Below, piece by piece: positions 1 through 7,041 of a DNA stretch of 38,527 bases (within the stretch, counting starts at the first letter, position 1; every line of letters starts with the position of its first letter). The notes under the pieces are model-generated. The model was not told the DNA's origin. It did not search any database and saw only the letters and a program-made list of their open reading frames with translations. Position numbers and translations under genes: made by a program. Source of the DNA: Kribbella turkmenica (lineage in GTDB: Bacteria > Actinomycetota > Actinomycetes > Propionibacteriales > Kribbellaceae); the NCBI RefSeq assembly GCF_004348725.1, contig NZ_SMKR01000058.1, positions 1 through 38,527 on the forward strand, given 5' to 3'.

Positions 1-1
1 G

Positions 2-118
2 ACCCGTGAGGAGATCCTCCGCCAGTACTGCATCCAGCGCGGTTGGGACCCAGAGTGGTGCGACCCCGACAACTGGCCGCAGAACCCGGCCGACGATCCT
101 CGCAACGAAGAGCCCTGA
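2..118 (+). CDS. 3' end of an unknown gene
   Basis: An open frame enters from the left edge and ends at a TGA at 116-118; 38 codons are visible. The tail is hydrophilic and acidic, rich in Asp, Asn, Pro and Trp, with two cysteines, and ends in NEEP. No domain can be named from it. It converges on the minus-strand operon that ends at 125, with only 6 bp between the two stop codons. The other two forward frames are less convincing here, so I accept it as coding but assign no function. Confidence 0.5.
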   Translation, partial: TREEILRQYCIQRGWDPEWCDPDNWPQNPADDPRNEEP

Positions 119-124
119 GCTGTC

Positions 125-1060
125 TCAGCTGAGGAAGTCGATCGCCCGGTCGTTCCCCGCCGCGACGGCGGCCTGGTAGACCGGCCAGGCGATCGCCAGG
201 TCCTGCCAGGGCAGACCGACCGGCGCGTACACGGTGAGTTGGTCAGCCGTCTCGCGTCCTGTCCGCGAGCCGGTCAGCACCTGCGTGAGCGTGCCGTGGG
301 CAGCCTCGGCGCCCAGCCCGGCGTTGCCCAGAGCGCCCATACCGACGGCCAGTTCGAGATCGTCGACGATGACCCGCGCCCGAAGCAGCAGTTCCGCGGA
401 CAGCTCCACCTTCCCCGGCTCGTCCGCACCCACCGTGGTGAGGTGCAGCCCAGGCCGCGCGTCCGCCGCCGTCAGCAACGGCTTCCGGGACCAGGTCGCC
501 AGTACGACGAGGTCCGCGTCCGCAGCCACCTCCGACGGACTCTGCGCGGTCTGACCGGGAATCGCCTGGTTGGCCAGGAAGGCGGCTGAACGGTCCAGGT
601 CAAGGTCGTGCACGACCACCCTGGTCACGTCGCGGAGCTCGGTGAGTCCCCGGAGCACCATCGCCGCCTGTGCGCCCGCGCCGATCACCCCGACCGTCGA
701 GGCCCGAGTGGCCAGGAGGTCGGTGGCGAGGGCCACGGCGAGACCCGTTCGCCAGGCGGTGATCGTGGCCGAGTCCATCAGTGCGAGCAGCGAGCCGTCG
801 GCCAGGTCGTGCAGGCAGACGACACCTCGCAGCGCGGGCGAAGCCGCTGGGAACTTCGCATTCACCTTCACCGTGTACGCGGGCACGCCCTGGACCACGC
901 CGGGCAGCAGGGCGGTCGCCGTACCTGGGCCCGGAAGGTCGGTGCGGCTGCGGATCGGCCGGGCCGGGGCGGGCTGGTGGAAACCGGCCCGCAACGTGTC
1001 GAGGATCGCGGTGGGATCGAGGACGCCGAGGATGTCGGACCGGGTGAGGAGCAGGGTCAT
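125..1060 (-). CDS. Ornithine cyclodeaminase / mu-crystallin family imine (ketimine) reductase
   Basis: The 311-residue protein belongs to the OCD/mu-crystallin family, NAD(P)H enzymes that cyclise ornithine or reduce cyclic ketimines such as piperideine-2-carboxylate and pyrroline-2-carboxylate. Seen: conserved Lys in KVNAKFP (residues 65-71), the DSATITAWRTG segment (96-106) and the Rossmann glycine motif GAGAQ (127-131). The frame stays open far upstream, but the ATG at 1060 overlaps the stop of the preceding gene by one base (TGATG), and homology starts there, so the longer reading is rejected. It is the last gene of the operon 3761-125. With a pipecolate-oxidase-type flavoenzyme and an ALDH7-like enzyme beside it, ketimine reductase is a better guess than true ornithine cyclodeaminase, but the substrate is inferred. 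Confidence 0.85.
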   Translation of the reverse strand: MTLLLTRSDILGVLDPTAILDTLRAGFHQPAPARPIRSRTDLPGPGTATALLPGVVQGVPAYTVKVNAKFPAASPALRGVVCLHDLADGSLLALMDSATITAWRTGLAVALATDLLATRASTVGVIGAGAQAAMVLRGLTELRDVTRVVVHDLDLDRSAAFLANQAIPGQTAQSPSEVAADADLVVLATWSRKPLLTAADARPGLHLTTVGADEPGKVELSAELLLRARVIVDDLELAVGMGALGNAGLGAEAAHGTLTQVLTGSRTGRETADQLTVYAPVGLPWQDLAIAWPVYQAAVAAGNDRAIDFLS

Positions 1061-2217
1061 CAGACGACGTTCCGCTCGGCGCGGTGGGTGTCGGTGGTGA
1101 AGCGGCCGGCGTGGAGCGGAGAGATGTCGACGAACGGGGTGCGCTCGAGATAGAGGTCGCGGACGACTTCGCCGACCGCGGGGCCCTGGAGGAAGCCGTG
1201 CCCGGAGAAGCCGGTGGCGTACAGGAACCGGGACACGCCGTCGGCCTCGCCGATCAGCGCGTTGTGGTCCGGGGTGTTCTCGTACAGGCCGGCCCAGCCG
1301 CCGGTCAGGCCGACGTCCAGGAGGGCGGGTGCACGGTGCTCCATCCGCTCGGTGAGACGAGGCAGCCAGGTGTCGGTGCGGTTCAGGTGGAAGCCGGGCA
1401 GCTCCTCGGGGTCCGACATGCCGACGAGCAGGCCCGGACCCTCGCGGTGGAAGTAGAACGTGCTGCTGAAGTCGATCGTCATCGGTAGCCCGGACGGCAG
1501 CCCCGCGATCGCCTCGGTGACCACGATCTGCCGCCGCAGCGGGGTCACCGGGAGGTCGACACCGACCAGCTCCCCGAGCTGCCGGGACCACGCGCCAGCC
1601 GCGCAGACCACCGTGCCGGTCCGGACCGTCCCACGACCGGTCCGGACCGCCCGAATCTGGTTGCCATCGGCATCGATGCCGGTGACCTCGCAGCCGGTCA
1701 CCAGCGTGGCGCCGAGCCGGCGGGCGGCCGACGCGTAGCCGAGTACGACGGACTCCGGCGTGCAGTGCCCGTCGCTCGGTGAGAAGCAGGCGCCGACCAG
1801 ACCGTCCGGCGAGATGATCGGTGCGAGCGCGACCGCCTCGTCGACGCCGAGCATCCGTGTGGGCTGGCCGGCCGCGTTCTGCAGCCGGGTGCTCGCACGG
1901 AACAGCTCGAGCTGGTCCGGGGTCTCGAGCAGGAACAGGTAGCCGACGCGGTGCAGGTCGATCTCCTGGCCCGGCCGCTCGCCGAAGCGGGCGAAGGCTT
2001 CCAGACTGCGGGCGCCGAGGGCGATGTTCAGCTCGTCGGAGAAGTTCGCCCGGACGCCGCCGGCCGCCTTCGAGGTCGAACCGGAACCGAGCCCGTCGCG
2101 TTCCAGCAGCAGGACGCGCTCGACGCCCGCCTCGGCGAGGTGGAACGCGATGCTGGTGCCCATCACCCCGCCGCCGACGATCACCACGTCGGCGGCGGCC
2201 GGCAGGATCGGCGCCAT
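1060..2217 (-). CDS. FAD-dependent amine/imino-acid oxidase (DAO family, sarcosine-oxidase-beta / pipecolate-oxidase type)
   Basis: A 385-residue D-amino-acid-oxidase-fold flavoprotein that would oxidise a secondary amine or imino acid to an imine. Seen: N-terminal dinucleotide motif GGGVMG (residues 15-20) with the ribose-binding Glu39 at the end of the second strand; FYFHREGPGLLVGMSDPEE in the substrate domain; a YENTPDHNALIG block and the C-terminal FAD-binding ATGFSGHGF typical of sarcosine oxidase beta-like proteins. The start at 2217 overlaps the stop of the aldehyde dehydrogenase by one base and its own stop overlaps the start of the next gene the same way, so all three genes are probably translated as a coupled unit. 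Possible substrates are sarcosine, proline-like compounds, pipecolate or an opine; the neighbours favour pipecolate. Confidence 0.85.
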   Translation of the reverse strand: MAPILPAAADVVIVGGGVMGTSIAFHLAEAGVERVLLLERDGLGSGSTSKAAGGVRANFSDELNIALGARSLEAFARFGERPGQEIDLHRVGYLFLLETPDQLELFRASTRLQNAAGQPTRMLGVDEAVALAPIISPDGLVGACFSPSDGHCTPESVVLGYASAARRLGATLVTGCEVTGIDADGNQIRAVRTGRGTVRTGTVVCAAGAWSRQLGELVGVDLPVTPLRRQIVVTEAIAGLPSGLPMTIDFSSTFYFHREGPGLLVGMSDPEELPGFHLNRTDTWLPRLTERMEHRAPALLDVGLTGGWAGLYENTPDHNALIGEADGVSRFLYATGFSGHGFLQGPAVGEVVRDLYLERTPFVDISPLHAGRFTTDTHRAERNVV

Positions 2218-3761
2218 CAGGGCAGCTGGTACGAGAGGTCGGCCTCGACCGTCGCCGTGTCCAGCTGCGCTTTCTGCAGCCTGCCCGAGTAGTCCCAGTT
2301 CATCGACTGCCAGCGGGTGAACTGGTCGAGCACCCAGACCCCGCTCTGCCGGGAACCGTTGCCGGACCGGCCGTTCCCGCCGAACGGCAGATGCGCCTCC
2401 GCGCCGGAGGTCGAGTTGTTCACACTCACCATCCCGGCCGAGATGCCCTGGGCGAACCGGAACGCCTTGTCCGGGTCGGTGGTGTAGATCGAGCTGGACA
2501 GGCCGTACCCGGGCGTGTTGCCGAGGGCAATTGCTTCGTCCAGGTCGCGGTACGTCGCGACTCCGACGACCGGCCCGAACGTCTCGTTCAGGAACAGCTC
2601 GTCGTCCGGACGGACCGCGGCGACGATCACCGGGTGGTAGAACAGTCCGGCCGCGGGGTCGCCCACGAACCCCTTCCGCGGGTTGTCGGCGGTGACCCGG
2701 CCGGTCGCGCCGATCACCCGGTGGTGCGGCTCGATCCAGCGCAGCGACTTCTCGAATCCGGCCGCGAACTTCTCGTCCAGCAGCGGCCCGAACAGCACGT
2801 CCTCGGTCGGGTCACCCATCGCCGCGTCCGCGACCGCCCGGCCGAACCGGTCCAGGAACTCGTCGTGCACCGACCGGTGGACGATCGCCGTACCGAGTGA
2901 CGTGCAGCGCTGTCCCGCCGTACCGAAGCCGGAGAACAGGGCGCCCTCGACGGCCAGGTCGAGGTCGGCGTCCTCGGTGATGACCATCGGGTTCTTGCCG
3001 CCGAGCTCCAGGCACGGGGTCTGCAGGTGCCGGCCGCACAGCTCGCCGATCCGGATGCCGACCTCGCTCGACCCGGTGAAGCCGACCTTGTCCACCAGTC
3101 CGGCCTGCAGCGCCTGCTCGAGCCCGGTGAAGGTGTCCGGACCGTCGGCGTACACCACGTTGAAGACGCCGGCCGGTACGCCGGAGTGGGCGAAGATCTC
3201 GTAGAACGCGTCGGACACCACCGCCGAGTACTCCGCCGGCTTCCAGACGACCGTGTTCCCGCACAGCAGCGCCGGGACGATGTACCAGGACGGCACGGCG
3301 ACCGGGAAGTTGCCGGCCGTGATCACCGCCACCGTGCCGACCGGGCGGCGGAACGTGAACAACTGCTTGTCCGGCATCTCCGACGGAACCGTCTGCCCGT
3401 AGAGCCGGCGGCCCTCACCGACGAAGAAGTCGCAGGTGTCGATGATCTCCTGGACCTCACCCCGGGCCTCGGCGATCGGCTTGCCGATCTCGCGGGTGAC
3501 CAGCCCGGCGAGGCGTTCCTTGTTGGCCGTCATCAGCCGGCCGACGTTCGCGATCACCTGGCCGCGCTGCGGTGCGGGGGTCGCCGCCCAGGCCGGCTGC
3601 GCGGCCCGCGCGGCCCCGGCGGCCCTGGCGAACACCTCCGGCCCGGCACTGCCGACCGTCCCGACGACCTCGCTCAACCGCGCCGGGTTGGTCGACGGCG
3701 TCCGTCGTACCGTCTCCGCCACCCGATCACCGGCCACCACCGACAGAACCTCGACCGCCAT
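2217..3761 (-). CDS. Aldehyde dehydrogenase, ALDH7-like (aminoadipate-semialdehyde / piperideine-6-carboxylate dehydrogenase type)
   Basis: A 514-residue NAD(P)-dependent aldehyde dehydrogenase. Catalytic residues are visible: Asn151 in GNFP, Lys174 in WKPAE, Glu252 in LELGGKN and nucleophile Cys286 in GQRCTS. The segment EVQEIIDTCDFFVG (102-115) followed by RRLYGQTVPSE, and the ending NNSTSGAEAHLPFGG, resemble AmaB/antiquitin (ALDH7) more than betaine or succinic semialdehyde dehydrogenases. ATG 3761 is preceded by GAGAGGGG at good spacing; an upstream in-frame ATG at 3818 would sit inside the promoter palindrome and is rejected. First gene of the three-gene operon; its stop overlaps the start of the oxidase. 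Expected role: oxidation of the semialdehyde made by the oxidase. The exact substrate is inferred from context. Confidence 0.88.
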   Translation of the reverse strand: MAVEVLSVVAGDRVAETVRRTPSTNPARLSEVVGTVGSAGPEVFARAAGAARAAQPAWAATPAPQRGQVIANVGRLMTANKERLAGLVTREIGKPIAEARGEVQEIIDTCDFFVGEGRRLYGQTVPSEMPDKQLFTFRRPVGTVAVITAGNFPVAVPSWYIVPALLCGNTVVWKPAEYSAVVSDAFYEIFAHSGVPAGVFNVVYADGPDTFTGLEQALQAGLVDKVGFTGSSEVGIRIGELCGRHLQTPCLELGGKNPMVITEDADLDLAVEGALFSGFGTAGQRCTSLGTAIVHRSVHDEFLDRFGRAVADAAMGDPTEDVLFGPLLDEKFAAGFEKSLRWIEPHHRVIGATGRVTADNPRKGFVGDPAAGLFYHPVIVAAVRPDDELFLNETFGPVVGVATYRDLDEAIALGNTPGYGLSSSIYTTDPDKAFRFAQGISAGMVSVNNSTSGAEAHLPFGGNGRSGNGSRQSGVWVLDQFTRWQSMNWDYSGRLQKAQLDTATVEADLSYQLP

Positions 3762-3805
3762 CGCGCATCCCCTCTCTGGTGTGGCCTCCACCCTAATTGC
3801 GGCAC

Positions 3806-3825
3806 CTTGTGAGTGCATTCACAAG
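3806..3825. promoter_or_regulatory. 20-bp near-perfect palindromic operator
   Basis: CTTGTGA and TCACAAG arms flank a TGCA core; only one base pair of the 20-bp site breaks symmetry. It lies 45 bp upstream of the aldehyde dehydrogenase start and overlaps the forward -35 for the gene at 3868. Its size and symmetry suit a dimeric GntR- or TetR-type repressor, but no regulator gene is adjacent. Confidence 0.6.
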
Positions 3826-3835
3826 CCGGTAGGAT
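3807..3835 (+). promoter_or_regulatory. Vegetative-type promoter for the DUF1992 gene
   Basis: TTGTGA (3807-3812), 17-bp spacer, TAGGAT (3830-3835), predicting a transcript start near 3842 and a short leader to ATG 3868. The -35 is inside the palindrome 3806-3825, so a repressor bound there would also block this promoter. On the minus strand, TAGGGT (3795-3790) could be the -10 of the catabolic operon, but I see no clear -35 for it. Confidence 0.55.
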
Positions 3836-3867
3836 GAGGGCAGCCGACGACGGATGAGGTACAGCTC

Positions 3868-4344
3868 ATGACCCAGCGGAAGCCACCGGGCATGAAGACC
3901 CAGGACTGGGTCGAGGCCCAGATCCAGCAGGCGCAGAAGGCCGGCGAGTTCGACGACCTGGCCGGGGCCGGGAAGCCCCTGAAACTTCCCGACGGGCACG
4001 ATCCGGACTGGTGGGTAAAGGACTACCTCCGCCGCGAGCAGCTCGACGTCGAGGCGCTGCTGCCGGCCGCGGTCCAGTTGCGCAAGGAGAAGCAGCAGGT
4101 CCACGAGAAGGTCGCCCGGATGCGCCGCGAGTCCGAGGTGCGCGACTACCTCGCCGACCTGAACCAGCGGATCCTCGTCAGCATCCGCGACACCACCGGC
4201 CCGGTCGTCCCGGTGGGAACGGTCGACGAGGAGGAGATCCTCGAGCACTGGCGCACCCATCGCCCCGAGCCGACCCGCGTGCACGAGGCGAAGCCGGCGG
4301 ACGAGCCACGGAAGAAGTCGGTCTGGCAGCGGCTGTTCAGCTGA
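3868..4344 (+). CDS. DUF1992 (DnaJC28-like) domain protein
   Basis: 158 residues, with the DUF1992 / DnaJ-homologue subfamily C member 28 domain in the first half: MKTQDWVEAQIQQAQKAGEF followed by DDLAGAGKPLKL and a DPDWWVKDYLRRE block, then charged helices (residues 60-105). There is no J domain, as is usual for bacterial members. Molecular function is unknown; a chaperone link is suggested only by the eukaryotic name. No signal peptide or membrane segment, so cytosolic. GGATGAGG lies 9 nt before ATG 3868. The last 8 bp overlap the end of the convergent E1 gene, so the two transcripts overlap tail to tail. Confidence 0.85.
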   Translation: MTQRKPPGMKTQDWVEAQIQQAQKAGEFDDLAGAGKPLKLPDGHDPDWWVKDYLRREQLDVEALLPAAVQLRKEKQQVHEKVARMRRESEVRDYLADLNQRILVSIRDTTGPVVPVGTVDEEEILEHWRTHRPEPTRVHEAKPADEPRKKSVWQRLFS

Positions 4345-6439
4345 GCAGCTCGCGGGCGGCGGTCTCGATCTCGCGCTCGCTGACCAGGACGTGGTGCGCG
4401 GCCGCGCCCAGCGGGACGTAGGAGTCGTAGCTGGCGACGCGCGCCAGCCGGCCGGTGTACCCGTAGTCGATCAGGGTCGCCAGCACGCCCTCGGAGACCC
4501 CGCCGGAGCGCCGGGTCTCGTCGACGACCAGCACCTTGCCGGTGGCGGTTGCCTCACGCAACAAGTCGTCGACCGGCAGCGGCGCGAGCCAGCGCAGGTC
4601 GAGCACCCGGACGCCGGGCACGCGCGCCGCCACCCGGAGACTCATCGGCACACCGTTGCCGAAGGTGACGATGGTCAGCCCGGTCCCGTCGCCGTACGTC
4701 CGGGCGCTCCCGATCGGCACCGGCTCCTGGGGGTACGACGCCGGCCATGCGTCGTCGCCCTCGTCGTACAGGTCCCGCCGGTGGTAGAGCGCGATCGGCT
4801 CGAGGAAGACGTTCACCGTGCCGGACGAGCGGGCGGCGGCCGCGCAGGTGTGCAGCATCGCGGCCGCGTCGTCGGGCCGCGACGGCGACGCGATCACGAT
4901 GCCCGGGATGTCCCGCAGTACCCCGATCGCGTCGTCGTTGTGGAAGTGGCCGCCGAATCCCTTCTGGTAGCCGTACCCGGCGATCCGCAGGACCATCGGG
5001 TTCGCGTACTGCTCCTGGGAGAAGAACTTCAGCGACGCCGCCTCGCCGCGCAGTTGGTCCTCGGCGTTGTGCAGGTAGGCGAGGTACTGGATCTCCGGGA
5101 TCGGCAGCAGCCCGGACACCCCCGCGCCCAGGGCCAGGCCGAGGATCGACTGCTCGTCCAGCAGGGTGTCGAACACGCGGGCCGGGCCGAACGCCTTCTG
5201 CAGCCCGCGGGTCACGCCGTACACGCCGCCCTTGCGGCCGACGTCCTCGCCGAACACCATCGCCTCCGGGTACGACGCGAGCACGTCGGCGAGCGCGCGG
5301 TTGATCGACTGGCTCAGGGTCAGCCGGTCCTCGCCGGTACTGCGCCGCGGCAGCGACTCCGACACCTTCGCCGGGTCCGGGAAGCGCAGCGGCGCGGCCA
5401 CCGCCTCGGCGGTCGGCAACTGCGGCAGACCGGCGACCTCCGCCGCGATCCGCATCACCTCCGACCGCTTGTCCTCGTACCACTCGATGACCTCGTCGGG
5501 CGTGTGACCGGCACCGAGCAGCAGGCGCGCCGTACCGAGCAGCGGGTCGAGCTCCTCGTCCGCGGCCAGTTCGGCGGGTGAGCGGTACGCCGCCTCCACG
5601 TCGGAGCCGGCGTGGCCGAGCAGCCGGACCGTCCGCAGCCGGAGGAACGCCGGACGCCGGTTGCGCCGGACGAACGTCGCCGCCTCCCTGGCCATCGACA
5701 GCGCCGCCGCGACGTCGGTGCCGTCGGCGTCGAAGTACCGCAGGCCGGGCCGCTGCCCGTACGCCTGCCGGATCCAGCCCTCCGGTGTGCGCACGCTGAT
5801 CCCGATCCCGTTGTCCTCGCAGACCAGCAGCAACGGCATCGGCAGACCCTGGTACGACGCGTGCAGGGTGGCATTGATCGCGCCGGTCGCGGTCGAGTGG
5901 TTCGCCGAGGCGTCGCCGAAGCTGGCCACCACGATCGCGTCGTGCGGCCACCGCGACGAGACGCCGAGCTTGGCCGACCGCGAGATCGAGAACGCGACCC
6001 CCATCGCCCGCGGCAGGTGGGACGCGATCGTCGAGGTCTGCGGGATGATCGCCAGGTCGTGCCGGCCGAAGACCTTGTGCCGGCCGCCGGCGATCGGCTC
6101 CACGGTGGCAGCCGCGACTCCGAGGAGGATGTCGCGCAGTCCTTCCTTCGAGCCGCACTGCTCGGCGCGCGCCAGGTAGAACGCGCCGGATCGGTAGTGC
6201 AGCAGCGCGGGGTCGGTGGGCCGCACTGCCGCCGCGACGGCGGCGTTGCCCTCGTGGCCGGCCGACCCGATCGTATAGAACCCCTGGCCCCGCGACTGCA
6301 TCCACCGGGCCGCGAGGTCCGCGTGCCGGCTGCCGAGCTGGGCGTCGTACAAGCTGCGCAGCTCGTCCGTCGGGAGGTCGGCCGGCGTCGGCTTCAGCCC
6401 GCGGACGCGCTCGGCGAACCGCTCGTCGACGCCGGTCAC
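4337..6439 (-). CDS. Fused alpha-beta E1 subunit of a 2-oxoacid dehydrogenase (branched-chain type), thiamine-diphosphate dependent
   Basis: A 700-residue single-chain E1: an alpha-like half (about 1-345) joined to a beta-like half (about 365-700) that are separate genes in most BCKDH/PDH systems. The ThDP-binding stretch runs SFGDASANHSTATGAIN (173-189) and ends in CEDN (207-210); the usual GDG...ENN has become GDA...EDN. The beta half shows ALADVLASYPEAMVFGEDVG, EIQYLAYLHNAEDQLRGEAA and the C-terminal VVDETRRSGGVSEGV. The product should decarboxylate a 2-oxoacid and pass the acyl group to a lipoylated E2, but no E2 or E3 lies in the window. It starts with GTG at 6439, 33 bp after the MarR gene on the same strand, so it is likely co-transcribed with and controlled by it. 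Confidence 0.85.
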   Translation of the reverse strand: MTGVDERFAERVRGLKPTPADLPTDELRSLYDAQLGSRHADLAARWMQSRGQGFYTIGSAGHEGNAAVAAAVRPTDPALLHYRSGAFYLARAEQCGSKEGLRDILLGVAAATVEPIAGGRHKVFGRHDLAIIPQTSTIASHLPRAMGVAFSISRSAKLGVSSRWPHDAIVVASFGDASANHSTATGAINATLHASYQGLPMPLLLVCEDNGIGISVRTPEGWIRQAYGQRPGLRYFDADGTDVAAALSMAREAATFVRRNRRPAFLRLRTVRLLGHAGSDVEAAYRSPAELAADEELDPLLGTARLLLGAGHTPDEVIEWYEDKRSEVMRIAAEVAGLPQLPTAEAVAAPLRFPDPAKVSESLPRRSTGEDRLTLSQSINRALADVLASYPEAMVFGEDVGRKGGVYGVTRGLQKAFGPARVFDTLLDEQSILGLALGAGVSGLLPIPEIQYLAYLHNAEDQLRGEAASLKFFSQEQYANPMVLRIAGYGYQKGFGGHFHNDDAIGVLRDIPGIVIASPSRPDDAAAMLHTCAAAARSSGTVNVFLEPIALYHRRDLYDEGDDAWPASYPQEPVPIGSARTYGDGTGLTIVTFGNGVPMSLRVAARVPGVRVLDLRWLAPLPVDDLLREATATGKVLVVDETRRSGGVSEGVLATLIDYGYTGRLARVASYDSYVPLGAAAHHVLVSEREIETAARELLS

Positions 6440-6445
6440 CGGTCG

Positions 6446-6488
6446 GAGCCCGCAGTCGTCGAGCCGCCCGTCTCAGAGCCCGCAGTCG
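6446..6488. repeat. 13-bp direct repeat across the marR-E1 junction
   Basis: GAGCCCGCAGTCG occurs at 6446-6458 and again at 6476-6488, exactly 30 bp apart. One copy encodes the last residues of the MarR protein and the other lies directly upstream of the GTG start of E1. It looks like a small local duplication. Confidence 0.6.
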
Positions 6489-6946
6489 AACCCGTCGTCG
6501 TTCGGGTTCGCGTCGGCCAGGACGTCCAGGATTCTGCTCGCGCGGAGAAGGTCCTCATCTGATACATGATCGGCGAAGAACGTCGACACCACAGCCTCGA
6601 CCACGGGTTGAGCAGCCGCGAGCGCCTCCCGGCCGGCCGGGGTGAGCTCGGCCCAGGTGGCCCGGCGATCGTCGGGGGTGTTCCGGCGGACCACCCAGCC
6701 GTCCTTGTCCTCGAGTTTGCCGACCAGCCGGGTGCAGCCGCTGCGGGAGATCATCAGCTGCTCCGCGAGCGGCGCCATCCGCAGCCGGCCGCCGGCCTGG
6801 TCGAGGCTCCGCAGCACCTCGTGCTCGAAGTACCCCATCTTCAGCCGGGAGCGCAGAGTGTTGTCGAGATGCGTGAACAGCAGTGTGTCCGCCCGGTACA
6901 TCGCCCGCCAGGCACCGAGCTGTTCGGTGCTCATCGTCGTCGGCAT
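6473..6946 (-). CDS. MarR-family transcriptional regulator
   Basis: A 157-residue winged-helix repressor. The core GYFEHEVLRSLDQAGGRLRM, LAEQLMISRSGCTRLVGKLE and GWVVRRNTPDDRRATWAELT is the MarR recognition helix plus wing. The frame is open to an ATG at 6991, but that codon lies in the centre of a 22-bp palindrome. The ATG at 6946 is preceded by TACACT with a 7-nt gap and no Shine-Dalgarno sequence, which fits a leaderless mRNA, so I place the start there; 6934 is a second possibility. It is divergent from the MFS exporter and upstream of E1. Expected role: ligand-responsive repressor of itself, E1 and the transporter. Confidence 0.85.
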   Translation of the reverse strand: MPTTMSTEQLGAWRAMYRADTLLFTHLDNTLRSRLKMGYFEHEVLRSLDQAGGRLRMAPLAEQLMISRSGCTRLVGKLEDKDGWVVRRNTPDDRRATWAELTPAGREALAAAQPVVEAVVSTFFADHVSDEDLLRASRILDVLADANPNDDGFDCGL

Positions 6947-6953
6947 GGTGGAA

Positions 6954-6981
6954 AGTGTACGACGTTCGGTGCGCATCACAA
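6954..6981 (-). promoter_or_regulatory. Promoter of marR (leaderless)
   Basis: Reading leftwards: TTGTGA (6981-6976), 16-bp spacer, TACACT (6959-6954), then 7 nt to ATG 6946. The predicted transcript start coincides with the start codon. Confidence 0.55.
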
Positions 6982-7001
6982 CAGTTGACATGTGAACTGT
7001 T
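6980..7001. promoter_or_regulatory. 22-bp palindromic MarR operator
   Basis: AACAGTT and AACTGTT arms surround an ACATGT core; one base pair breaks the symmetry. It sits between the divergent marR and MFS genes, contains the forward -35 (TTGACA, 6985-6990) and touches the marR -35, the usual placement for MarR autoregulation plus control of an exporter. Confidence 0.7.
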
Positions 7002-7015
7002 CGTCTGTGTATGCT
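6985..7015 (+). promoter_or_regulatory. Promoter of the MFS gene
   Basis: Consensus TTGACA (6985-6990) and TATGCT (7010-7015) with a long 19-bp spacer. The -35 lies inside the palindromic operator, so it is probably repressed by the adjacent MarR protein. Confidence 0.5.
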
Positions 7016-7041
7016 CCTCGGAACGACCAGGGGAGGGTGAC

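Noticed and set aside
1061..1591. Upstream extension of the OCD/mu-crystallin frame
   Set aside because: The extra residues are Arg/Pro-rich out-of-frame reading of the oxidase gene; a coupled ATG with TGATG overlap at 1060 fits family length.
6947..6991. ATG 6991 and ATG 6976 as marR starts
   Set aside because: They lie in the palindrome and promoter and have no ribosome site; 6946 fits a leaderless start.
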